Assembly: GCA_018005585.1 (NCBI GenBank)
Contig: JAGMZX010000014.1
Coordinates: 1-49,601 of the forward strand
Reading direction: 5' to 3'
Source of the DNA: Candidatus Hydrogenedentota bacterium
Lineage (GTDB): Bacteria; Hydrogenedentota; Hydrogenedentia; Hydrogenedentales; JAGMZX01
DNA: 49,601 nt
A program made the position numbers and the translations under genes. Below are positions 16,577 through 30,894 of the stretch, in pieces. The notes beneath the pieces are model-generated. The model searched no databases. It saw nothing but the letters and a program-made list of their open reading frames with translations, and had not been told where the DNA came from. Within the stretch, counting starts at the first letter, position 1; each line of letters starts with the position of its first letter.

Positions 16577-17026
16577 TTACTCCTTACGCGTGCCGATCCA
16601 TGATCGGATGAAGGAAAACGCCTTGTCAAAATTCCCGAGGGCCTGTTCCGTCAGACCCTCCGCAAACTCAAATGCATAGCCGCGGATGCCCAGCACCCAC
16701 GCCTCGGGCGCCCGGCCAAAGTGCTCCGCCGCGATAGCCAGGACCGACTCGGGCGATACACTGTGGCTGGTGAACGTGACCTCCGTGGCCGGGGCGACCC
16801 GCTCGAACGTGAACGGCGCGGCCGCGGTCTTGCTCGCGTCGACAAAGACAACCCGCAGGTACCGGGCCAGCGCCGCGCCTTCCTCGACATTCAACTGGTA
16901 ATCAGAGTCAACCACGACGCCGGGCAGACCCAGCTCGCCGACCCGGTCCGCCATTGCGGGCCCCAGGCCGTCGTCTTGCCGCCCGGGGTTCCCGTAGCCG
17001 AAGATCAGCGTGCCGCTCGGCGCCAT
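16577..17026 (-). CDS. hoxW: Hydrogenase maturation protease (HoxW-type)
   Basis: A 149-residue protein starting at ATG 17026, five bases after the hoxH stop. It shows the HyaD/HycI-family signature LIFGYGNPGRQDDGLGP (G12-N13, D18-D19), a central VVDSDYQLNVEEG segment typical of proteases for bidirectional hydrogenases, and SHSVSPESVLAIA with the conserved His. These proteases check nickel insertion and cut the C-terminal tail from the large subunit, closing the active site. HoxH here still carries such a tail (25 residues after the last nickel-site His), so the pair is consistent. A longer upstream frame exists but lies inside hoxH and adds only Arg-rich sequence. Confidence 0.88.
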   Translation of the reverse strand: MAPSGTLIFGYGNPGRQDDGLGPAMADRVGELGLPGVVVDSDYQLNVEEGAALARYLRVVFVDASKTAAAPFTFERVAPATEVTFTSHSVSPESVLAIAAEHFGRAPEAWVLGIRGYAFEFAEGLTEQALGNFDKAFSFIRSWIGTRKE

Positions 17027-17031
17027 GGTCG

Positions 17032-18489
17032 TCACCCGCGGGTGCGCTCGTCGAGCACGGCGCCGTCCTGACCGATGATCTGTACGTGAAGCCGCATCTG
17101 GCCCAGCGCGTGCGTCGCGCAACTCAGGCACGGGTCGTAGGCGCGGATGCCGACTTCAATGTGGTTAAGCAGGCCGTCGGTGATCTCGTTCTTGCCCTCC
17201 AGGTGCGCCCGGGCCACCACGTTCACGCAACGGTTCATCGCCTCATTGTTGTTGGTCGTCGACACAATCAGGTTCGCCCGCGTGATCTGGTCGAGGTCGT
17301 TGACTTCGTAGTGGTGGAACAAGGTGCCGCGCGGGGCTTCGATCCAGGCAACGCCCCGATTGCGGCGTTTCCCGGTTACAACGAGGTCCGTGCCCTGGAG
17401 GTCGGGATCGGGCAGCAGTTCCTTGATTTTCTCCGCTGCGTGCACCAGCTCGATCATGCGCGCCCAATGATAAGCCATTGTCGCGTTGATCGGTTTGCCG
17501 TTGCCGATCGCCATGAACTCGCGGCGTTCCTGCTCCGCGATGGGCGTGTCGATGAAATCGCAGTTGTTGATGCGCGCCAGCGGGCCGACGCGGTACCAGC
17601 CGTCTTCCTTGCCGAGGGCCTTGATGTACGGGAACTTCATGTAGCTCCAGGGGCGCACTTCCTCGGCGATGTAATCCAGATAGTCCGCCGGGGCGACCTG
17701 ATCGAAGATGATGCCGCCTGCGGCGTCTTTTGCGCGCAGCTTGCCGTCGTAGAGGTCGAGGCAGCCGTCCTCGCGCACGATGCTCAGATGGTTGGACGGG
17801 AATGCGCCGAAGGCCAACAGCATATCCGCGTTCTCGAGCGTGACCTTCTTGCAGAGTTCCAGGCCCTCGACCGCCCACTCGAGCATCGTGTCCGTGTCTT
17901 TGAGCAAGGCGTCGCGTTCCTCGATACTGAGGTTCTTATTGATGCCGCCGGGAATCGCGCCGGTGCCGTGGACTTTCTTGCCCGCGGTCGCCTTGATGAC
18001 TTCCTGGCCGTACTTGCGCATGAGCACGGCCTTCTTCGCCACTTCGGGAAAGGCGGCAAGCACGGCGAGCACGTGCCGCTTTTCGACCGGCGCGTCGAAC
18101 CCGAAGAGCAGGTCCGGCGAGGCCAGGTGGAAGAAGTGCAACGCGTGCGACTGATACGTCTGCCCGTAGTGCATGAGCCGGCGCATTTTCTCGGCCGTCG
18201 GCGTGAGCTTGTCCGCGCCCACGACCACGTCCATCGCCTTGGACGCGGCGAGGTGGTGGCTCACGGGGCAGATACCGCACAGGCGCTGCACGATGGTCGG
18301 CGCCTCCCAGTAGAAGCGGCCCTGGGCGAACCGCTCGAAACCGCGAAACTCGATGATGTGGAAGCGGGCCTGTTGCACCTTGCCGGCCTCGTCGAGGTGG
18401 ATCGTGACCTTCCCGTGCCCTTCGACACGGGTAACCGGATTGATGACGATCTTCCGCTTGCCAGTTGACGCTGTTTTTGCCATTGCCAT
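17032..18489 (-). CDS. hoxH: [NiFe] hydrogenase large subunit, group 3d-like (HoxH)
   Basis: A 485-residue catalytic subunit. Nickel ligands are in RLCGICPVSHH (C71, C74) and DPCLSCATH (C454, C457). The start has GGAGG five bases upstream. The N-terminal INPVTRVEGHGK and the post-site sequence ALGQMRLHVQIIGQDGAVLD match the NAD-reducing (bidirectional) class. The 25 residues after H460 would be removed by the downstream protease. Reaction: reversible H2 oxidation coupled, through HoxY and HoxFU, to NAD+ reduction in the cytoplasm. Alternatives are other group 3 enzymes, but the hoxF-hoxU-hoxY-hoxH order makes 3d much the best fit. hyp genes for cofactor assembly are not in the window. Confidence 0.93.
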   Translation of the reverse strand: MAMAKTASTGKRKIVINPVTRVEGHGKVTIHLDEAGKVQQARFHIIEFRGFERFAQGRFYWEAPTIVQRLCGICPVSHHLAASKAMDVVVGADKLTPTAEKMRRLMHYGQTYQSHALHFFHLASPDLLFGFDAPVEKRHVLAVLAAFPEVAKKAVLMRKYGQEVIKATAGKKVHGTGAIPGGINKNLSIEERDALLKDTDTMLEWAVEGLELCKKVTLENADMLLAFGAFPSNHLSIVREDGCLDLYDGKLRAKDAAGGIIFDQVAPADYLDYIAEEVRPWSYMKFPYIKALGKEDGWYRVGPLARINNCDFIDTPIAEQERREFMAIGNGKPINATMAYHWARMIELVHAAEKIKELLPDPDLQGTDLVVTGKRRNRGVAWIEAPRGTLFHHYEVNDLDQITRANLIVSTTNNNEAMNRCVNVVARAHLEGKNEITDGLLNHIEVGIRAYDPCLSCATHALGQMRLHVQIIGQDGAVLDERTRG

Positions 18490-18508
18490 CAGCCTCCAAA
18501 GCGTAGCA

Positions 18509-18549
18509 CGGGCATCCTGCCCGCGAGCCTCATGGGCGCGACGCCCATG
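18509..18549. repeat. Double hairpin intergenic element between hoxY and hoxH
   Basis: Two perfect dyads occur in 41 bases: CGGGCA/TGCCCG (18509-18514 with 18518-18523) and CATGGGCG/CGCCCATG (18531-18538 with 18542-18549), each with a three-base loop. The arrangement looks like a REP-type dispersed repeat that inserted between the two subunit genes. Inside an operon it could also stabilise mRNA or adjust expression of hoxY relative to hoxH. Confidence 0.6.
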
Positions 18550-18558
18550 CCACGGTCA

Positions 18559-19101
18559 TCAGTCATACTTGACCAGTTCATAAGGCAGCGCGACCTGCTC
18601 GCCCTTGAGCAGCGCCACCAGGGCCGTCCACAAGGTGTCCGCCGACGGCGGGCACCCCGGCAGGAAGTAATCGATCTTGACCACTTCGTGACACGGGTAC
18701 ACCTTGTCCAGCAGCGTCGGGATGTCCGGGTCGTTTGGGATGACCCCGTCGTGCTGGAGCGTCGGACCGTTCAGGTAGGCCTCTTCGAGGCATTCCTTGA
18801 GCGGGACCGTATTCCGCATCGAAGGCACGCCGCCCGTAATGGCGCACGAGCCCATCGCGATGAGAATCCTGCAATGTTTGCGGAACTCGCGCAGGAATTC
18901 GACGTTTTCCTCGTTGCTGACGCCGCCTTCGACAATGCCGATGTCGACCGGCCGCGTGAACTCCTTGATGTCGTTAATCGGCGACTTGTCGAACTCGATC
19001 AATTCGACGAGGTCGATAATCCGCTCGTCGATATCGAGAAACGACATGTGACAGCCGAAGCAACCCGTGAAGAAGCCGGTCGCTACCAGTGGTTTCGCCA
19101 T
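18559..19101 (-). CDS. hoxY: [NiFe] hydrogenase small subunit (HoxY)
   Basis: A 180-residue protein of the NuoB-like short small-subunit type. Four cysteines fit the proximal [4Fe-4S] cluster: C14 and C17 (TGCFGCHMSFLDIDERIIDL), C86 (AMGSCAITGG) and C150 (FLPGCPPSADTL). There is no Tat signal and no C-terminal cluster domain, so the enzyme is cytoplasmic, as for group 3d hydrogenases. It passes electrons from the HoxH active site to HoxU/HoxF. AAAGGA precedes the ATG. It is separated from hoxH by 69 bases containing a double-hairpin element and from hoxU by 33 bases. Confidence 0.92.
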   Translation of the reverse strand: MAKPLVATGFFTGCFGCHMSFLDIDERIIDLVELIEFDKSPINDIKEFTRPVDIGIVEGGVSNEENVEFLREFRKHCRILIAMGSCAITGGVPSMRNTVPLKECLEEAYLNGPTLQHDGVIPNDPDIPTLLDKVYPCHEVVKIDYFLPGCPPSADTLWTALVALLKGEQVALPYELVKYD

Positions 19102-19134
19102 GACTCCATTCCTTTCCCGGCCGTACCGCGCCGT

Positions 19135-19851
19135 TCAGACCTTTGCCGCTTTTTTCTCGATTTCGGCGCCGATGGGCGTCTTGTCGTATTTTCGCCGGCC
19201 CACGGGCGTCGCGTAGCCCTTCCGTTTCACGGTCAGGCAGCCCGTTGGGCACACCTGCGCCGCCTTGTCGGCCGCGGTCAGTGACGTTTCGCCAAGGCCA
19301 TGCTCCGCATCCACGGCAAGACGCATGTGGATTCCCCGATTCTCAAAGCCGAAAGCATTCTTCCCGTCCACCACCGACGAGGCGCGCGCGCAGCGGCCGC
19401 ACAACACACAGCGGTCACGGTCGATGTATACGTCCTTATGGCTTGCGTCGAGTTCGCGCTTCTCGCGCAGATACGGCAGCGTCGGTGCAATCATGCCGAG
19501 CCGGTACCCGAGCGCCTGCAACTCGCAATTACCGCTCGCCTCGCAGGACGGGCAGAAATGATTGCCCTCCGCGAAGAGCATTTCGATGAGCCGCCGCCGC
19601 AGCGTGTTCAAGCCGTCCGTATCGTTCTCGATAACGAGCCCTTCACTGACCGGAAAGGTGCATGAACTGGTCGGACGCCCGTTGACTTTCACGGTGCACA
19701 CGCGGCAGTGGCCGCCGGGCGGCAGGTCCGGGTGATGGCAGAGCCGCGGCACATAGATGCCCGCGGCATCGGCCGCTTCGAGGATGGTCTGGCCCGCTTT
19801 CGCTTGCACTTCGACGCCATCGATAATGATGTTGACAGTGTCCTGGCTCAT
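19135..19851 (-). CDS. hoxU: Hydrogenase diaphorase Fe-S subunit (HoxU)
   Basis: A 238-residue protein homologous to the N-terminal part of NuoG. A plant-type [2Fe-2S] site uses C38, C49, C52 and C64 (RLCHHPDLPPGGHCRVC). A His-Cys3 [4Fe-4S] site uses H98, C100, C103 and C109 (GNHFCPSCEASGNCELQ). A further [4Fe-4S] site uses C148, C151, C154 and C201 (CVLCGRCARA, VCPTGCLTV). It forms the electron wire between HoxY and the FMN/NAD subunit HoxF. The GGAGG ribosome site lies inside the last codons of hoxF (five-base gap), so the two are coupled. A long frame continues upstream within hoxF but is not meaningful. Confidence 0.92.
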   Translation of the reverse strand: MSQDTVNIIIDGVEVQAKAGQTILEAADAAGIYVPRLCHHPDLPPGGHCRVCTVKVNGRPTSSCTFPVSEGLVIENDTDGLNTLRRRLIEMLFAEGNHFCPSCEASGNCELQALGYRLGMIAPTLPYLREKRELDASHKDVYIDRDRCVLCGRCARASSVVDGKNAFGFENRGIHMRLAVDAEHGLGETSLTAADKAAQVCPTGCLTVKRKGYATPVGRRKYDKTPIGAEIEKKAAKV

Positions 19852-19856
19852 GGGTG

Positions 19857-21623
19857 TCAATCCTCCAGCACGGGTGTCTTGCCCGTGATTGCGCAGCCTT
19901 CGGCCAGTGCCGCCTTCAAGTCGAAAGGCGGAATGAAATCCTCCTTCCGGAGCCGCGCCTCGTACAGCCCCGCGAAGCTGCGCAGCGTGGTCAGAATGGG
20001 GTTGGCCGCGGTCTGGCCCAATCCGCACCGGCTCATGGTCTTGACCGTGTTGGCCACCTCCTCCATCTGCGCAAGGTCGGCGTGTGTGCCCCTGCCCGAG
20101 AGGATCTTGGCCAGTTGCGTGGACAGCATCGTCGTGCCAACGCGGCACGGCACGCACCAGCCGCACGATTCCTCGACGAAGAACTCGACGAACTGATGCA
20201 TGCACGCAAGCAAATCGCGTTTCGGGCCAAACACGATGATCGAACCGCCCGTGGGCAGGTCCTCGAACGAGATGCTGCGCCCGAAATCCTTCGGCGCGAC
20301 GCACTGGCCCGAGGGGCCGCCCACCTGAACGGCCTGGGCTTCTGCCGCGCCGACCATTTCGAGCAGCTTCTCGATGGTAATGCCGTAGACGACCTCATAG
20401 ACGCCCGGGCGCGCGCAGTCCCCGGAAACGCTGAGCAGTTTGGTCCCGTTGGAATCGCGCGTGCCCATCGCGGCGAACCACTCGCCGCCCTTCTCGAGGA
20501 TGCGCGCCGCGCAGCACAAGGTCTCGACGTTGTTCACGCACGTCGGCTCGCCGTTGTACCCTTTTTGCACCGGGAAGGGGGGCCGGTCGCGCGGGGCGCC
20601 GCGCTTGCCTTCGAGCGACTCTATGAGCGCCGATTCCTCGCCGCAGATATAGGCGCCCGCGCCCAACTGGACGCGGATGTCGAAGTCGAAGCCTTCGTAC
20701 CCGACGATGTTCTGGCCGAGCAGGCCGAGGTGGCGACGCTTTGCAAGCACCTGTTCGAGGTGCGGCAGCAGCGATTCGTATTCACCGCGGAGGTACAGCA
20801 GGCCTTCCTTCGCGCCAAGCGCGTGGCCGGCCACGGTCATGCCCTCGAAGAGCAGGTCCGGGCATTCGGTAAGAATCACCCGGTCCTTGAAAGTGCCCGG
20901 CTCGCCCTCGTCCGCGTTGCAGATGAGATAACGGGCGTTACCCTTCGCCTTGCGGCAGAAGTCCCATTTCATCGCCGTCGGGAAACCCGCGCCGCCGCGG
21001 CCGCGGAGACGCGCCTTGTTCAACTCGCCAATCACCTCTTCCGGTTTCCGGTTTGCCGCGACGCGGACCGCCGCGCCGCGTTCCATTGGCGCGAAGATGA
21101 CCGGGCCGGGCTTGCGCAGGTTCAAGTCCACGTTAGCCTGCGGCAGCATCGCGATGTCTTTCCCCTCGCGGATTGCCGCGGCGATCTTCGGCGCGTCCGC
21201 CGGGGTCAGGTTGGTGACGGGCGTCGTGCCGATCAATGCGCCGGGCGCTTGGTCGCTCAGGCCGATGCACGGCGCATACTGCAGCGTGATTGCGCCGTCC
21301 GGTGTCGTCTCGCCCACCTTAATGCCCAAGACTCTCTCAAACGCCTGCGCCACCTGGTCCGCGCCCTTCATCCGCTCCGGCACGGCACGGCACACACGGA
21401 TCACCGTCTTGCCCTGCGGCCGGCGCGAGAAAAGCGCGTAGAAGCTGACCATATCGCGCACCTGTACGCGGTGCATGCCCAAGGCTTTGGCGATCTGACC
21501 GACGGTCTCCTCGGTCAGGCAACCCAGCTTCGCATGCACCGACCGGGCGATGTCCATGAGGCGCCCGCGGTCGCGCCCAAACTGTTCTACCACCTGGGTC
21601 ACGAGTGCTGTGTCCCCTGCCAT
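19857..21623 (-). CDS. hoxF: NAD-binding diaphorase subunit with fused NuoE-like N-terminus (HoxF)
   Basis: A 588-residue flavoprotein. Residues 1-150 resemble NuoE/HoxE; 180-588 are NuoF-like. The FMN/NAD site is visible as RGRGGAGFPTAMKW (207-220) and GAGAYICGEESALIESLEGK (321-340). The [4Fe-4S] ligands are C487, C490, C493 (SCGWCVPCR) and C533. In the NuoE-like part only two of the four expected [2Fe-2S] cysteines remain: C78 and C119 are present, but the C-x4-C and C-x3-C partners are E83 and S123. That cluster is therefore probably absent or altered. No separate hoxE gene is seen. The start has GGAGGT nine bases upstream. It is the first gene of the operon, behind a long regulatory region. 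Confidence 0.92.
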   Translation of the reverse strand: MAGDTALVTQVVEQFGRDRGRLMDIARSVHAKLGCLTEETVGQIAKALGMHRVQVRDMVSFYALFSRRPQGKTVIRVCRAVPERMKGADQVAQAFERVLGIKVGETTPDGAITLQYAPCIGLSDQAPGALIGTTPVTNLTPADAPKIAAAIREGKDIAMLPQANVDLNLRKPGPVIFAPMERGAAVRVAANRKPEEVIGELNKARLRGRGGAGFPTAMKWDFCRKAKGNARYLICNADEGEPGTFKDRVILTECPDLLFEGMTVAGHALGAKEGLLYLRGEYESLLPHLEQVLAKRRHLGLLGQNIVGYEGFDFDIRVQLGAGAYICGEESALIESLEGKRGAPRDRPPFPVQKGYNGEPTCVNNVETLCCAARILEKGGEWFAAMGTRDSNGTKLLSVSGDCARPGVYEVVYGITIEKLLEMVGAAEAQAVQVGGPSGQCVAPKDFGRSISFEDLPTGGSIIVFGPKRDLLACMHQFVEFFVEESCGWCVPCRVGTTMLSTQLAKILSGRGTHADLAQMEEVANTVKTMSRCGLGQTAANPILTTLRSFAGLYEARLRKEDFIPPFDLKAALAEGCAITGKTPVLED

Positions 21624-21775
21624 ATCTCTTGACCTCCACTGTTCCGGTCACCACTCCCGGGAGCCGCACGCTTGTGCCGCGATACGTCCCCGAAGGGGCA
21701 ATCCCATCGTCTGAACAAAGAGCAGAATTCATACCAAGTCCATCGCAGTCCCTCCCGTATCCGTTAACGTGTTTA

Positions 21776-21804
21776 TTTAAAAGAACTTAAGAAACACCGG
21801 GCAA
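21776..21804 (-). promoter_or_regulatory. Candidate hoxF operon promoter
   Basis: On the minus strand TTGCCC (21804-21799) is followed after 17 bases by TTTAAA (21781-21776), in the AT-rich part of the gap. The start point would be near 21769, giving a leader of about 145 bases. The match is moderate (four of six in each box). Confidence 0.3.
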
Positions 21805-21815
21805 CAACGCCCCTA

Positions 21816-21846
21816 TGCATGAATGCTCAAAATGAGCATATATGCA
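21816..21846. promoter_or_regulatory. 31-base symmetrical dyad, candidate regulator site for the hydrogenase operon
   Basis: Inner arms ATGCTCA (21823-21829) and TGAGCAT (21833-21839) are perfect around AAA. Outer arms TGCAT (21816-21820) and ATGCA (21842-21846) pair too, each separated from the inner arm by two bases. The centre at 21831 would lie about 62 bases upstream of the candidate hoxF start point, a common activator position. Confidence 0.55.
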
Positions 21847-21867
21847 CTAAACAGTAATGCACAAATT

Positions 21868-21883
21868 GCGCATATGAGTGCGC
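21868..21883. promoter_or_regulatory. Second dyad with GCGCA/TGCGC arms
   Basis: GCGCA (21868-21872) and TGCGC (21879-21883) are inverted around six bases, about 37 bases from the larger dyad centre-to-arm. It could be an additional weaker operator serving either divergent gene. Confidence 0.35.
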
Positions 21884-22037
21884 CGCTTGCAGCGAATGAC
21901 CTGACCCGGCGATGGCCGAGTTGCGCAGCCCACGAGACTCCCGGGGTCTTTCGGTCCGGGCCCCTCTTATGGCATGATGACGGGCACGGTCGCGTTGTGT
22001 TTTTCACGGTGGCTGATGACAAGAAAGGTTCTGGACC

Positions 22038-22898
22038 ATGCTGGGACTGCTGGTGCTGATTGTATTGAATGCTTCTGACAGTGACCTCATCGCCGGGCCG
22101 GTGGAAGTGGTCGCGGAAGGCTTCCAGTTCACGGAGGGGCCGGTGTGGCTGCCGCGGGAAGGACTGTTGTTCAGCGACGTGCCTGCGGATACGATTTATC
22201 GCGCGGACAAGTCAGTGTTCCGCAGTCCCAGCGGGCAGTCCAACGGGCTGACACTCGACCCGCAGGGCCGGCTGGTCGTGTGCCAGCACCAAGCCCGTTG
22301 CGTGACGCGAATGGAAGCGGACGGCGGCGAGACGGTTCTGGCCGAGCGGTTCGAGGGCAAGCGGTTCAACAGCCCGAACGACGTCGTGGTGCGCAGCGAC
22401 GGCGCGGTCTTTTTCACGGACCCGCCCTATGGGTTGAAGGGGGGCCTGCAGGGGCCAGACGCGGAACTCGATTTCTGCGGCGTATTCTGCATTACGCCGG
22501 ACGGGACGGTCCGGCTCCTGGCCCGGGACTTCAAGAAACCCAACGGCATTGCGCTGTCTCCGGACGAAAAGACGCTCTACGTCGCGGACACCGACGGGGG
22601 TCACATCCGCGCGTTCGACGTTGCCGACGACGGCGCGCTGGGCAATGACCGCATCTTCTTTCACGTAACACATCCCGACGGCATGGCGGTCGACGAGCGG
22701 GGCAATATCTGGACGACCGGCGGCAAAACGGTGACGGTGGTCAACCCGCGCGGAGAGCAATTGCAGCAGGTCGAATTCCCCCTGATTCCATCGAACTGCA
22801 CGTTCGGCGGCGAGGACGGCAAGGTGCTGTTCGTGACCGCGCGCACGGCCGTCTACAAGGTGCCCACGACGGTTGCGGGGCTGCGCGCGCTGAAATGA
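22038..22898 (+). CDS. SMP-30/gluconolactonase-like beta-propeller protein
   Basis: A 286-residue protein with a short hydrophobic N-terminus (MLGLLVLIVLNAS) that may act as a signal. The propeller signature is clear: VVAEGFQFTEGPVWLPREGL, SNGLTLDPQGRLVVCQH, the metal-site NSPNDVVVRSDGAVFFTDPP, KKPNGIALSPDEKTLYVADT and HPDGMAVDERGNIWTTGG. Family members are divalent-metal lactonases acting on sugar lactones, or esterases of similar fold. Glu in the EGP motif and the Asn/Asp of NSPND, NGI and DGM are the usual metal ligands. The start is supported by AAAGG about nine bases upstream. It is divergent from hoxF. It lies just upstream of the PKS, but a 244-base gap with a hairpin argues for separate transcription. 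Confidence 0.85.
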   Translation: MLGLLVLIVLNASDSDLIAGPVEVVAEGFQFTEGPVWLPREGLLFSDVPADTIYRADKSVFRSPSGQSNGLTLDPQGRLVVCQHQARCVTRMEADGGETVLAERFEGKRFNSPNDVVVRSDGAVFFTDPPYGLKGGLQGPDAELDFCGVFCITPDGTVRLLARDFKKPNGIALSPDEKTLYVADTDGGHIRAFDVADDGALGNDRIFFHVTHPDGMAVDERGNIWTTGGKTVTVVNPRGEQLQQVEFPLIPSNCTFGGEDGKVLFVTARTAVYKVPTTVAGLRALK

Positions 22899-22944
22899 GG
22901 GAATCCTCGGGCCTGACAGTGCACCCCGTGCAGCTGGCAATGTT

Positions 22945-22978
22945 GCCGCAGGGCTCCGGAGCGCTCCGGAGTTGCGGC
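22945..22978. promoter_or_regulatory. Nested palindrome upstream of the PKS gene
   Basis: A perfect 18-base palindrome CTCCGGAGCGCTCCGGAG (22954-22971) is flanked by a second pairing, GCCGCA (22945-22950) with TGCGGC (22973-22978). As RNA it would form a very stable hairpin 47 bases after the SMP-30 stop, but no T-tract follows. As DNA it contains CTCCGGAG twice and could be an operator for the PKS-NRPS genes. Confidence 0.5.
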
Positions 22979-23142
22979 GCGGCGCGGCGGCGTGGATACT
23001 GAGGGCTTGGCCTGAGCGGCGTGCGGCGTGGGTGCAAGCGAAGGGGCCGCCGCCGCAGGCATCTATGCATTGATGGGAAAAGCAGTCTTCCCGGCGTGGT
23101 CATTCGAGCCGGAGCGTTCGTCATTACGGATGTGAGGCAGGC

Positions 23143-30890
<7,748 letters not shown>

Positions 30891-30894
<4 letters not shown>

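Larger units (their letters stand above)
21624..22037. other. Divergent intergenic region upstream of hoxF (414 bases), no gene seen
   Basis: No convincing ORF is present. The half nearest hoxF is an ordinary leader. The middle (about 21770-21890) is markedly more AT-rich than its surroundings and concentrates several dyads built from TGCAT, TGAGCAT and GCGCA half-sites. It separates hoxF (minus) from the SMP-30 gene (plus) and probably holds both promoters. Confidence 0.6.

Noticed and set aside
21790-21815. A sigma-54 promoter ahead of hoxF
   Set aside because: TTGC is present on the minus strand, but the GG of the -24 element is not at the required spacing, so the match is too poor.
22038-22898. 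SMP-30 protein as part of the PKS-NRPS cluster
   Set aside because: A 244-base gap with a strong hairpin separates them, and nothing in the predicted product calls for a lactonase. Co-function cannot be excluded but is not supported.
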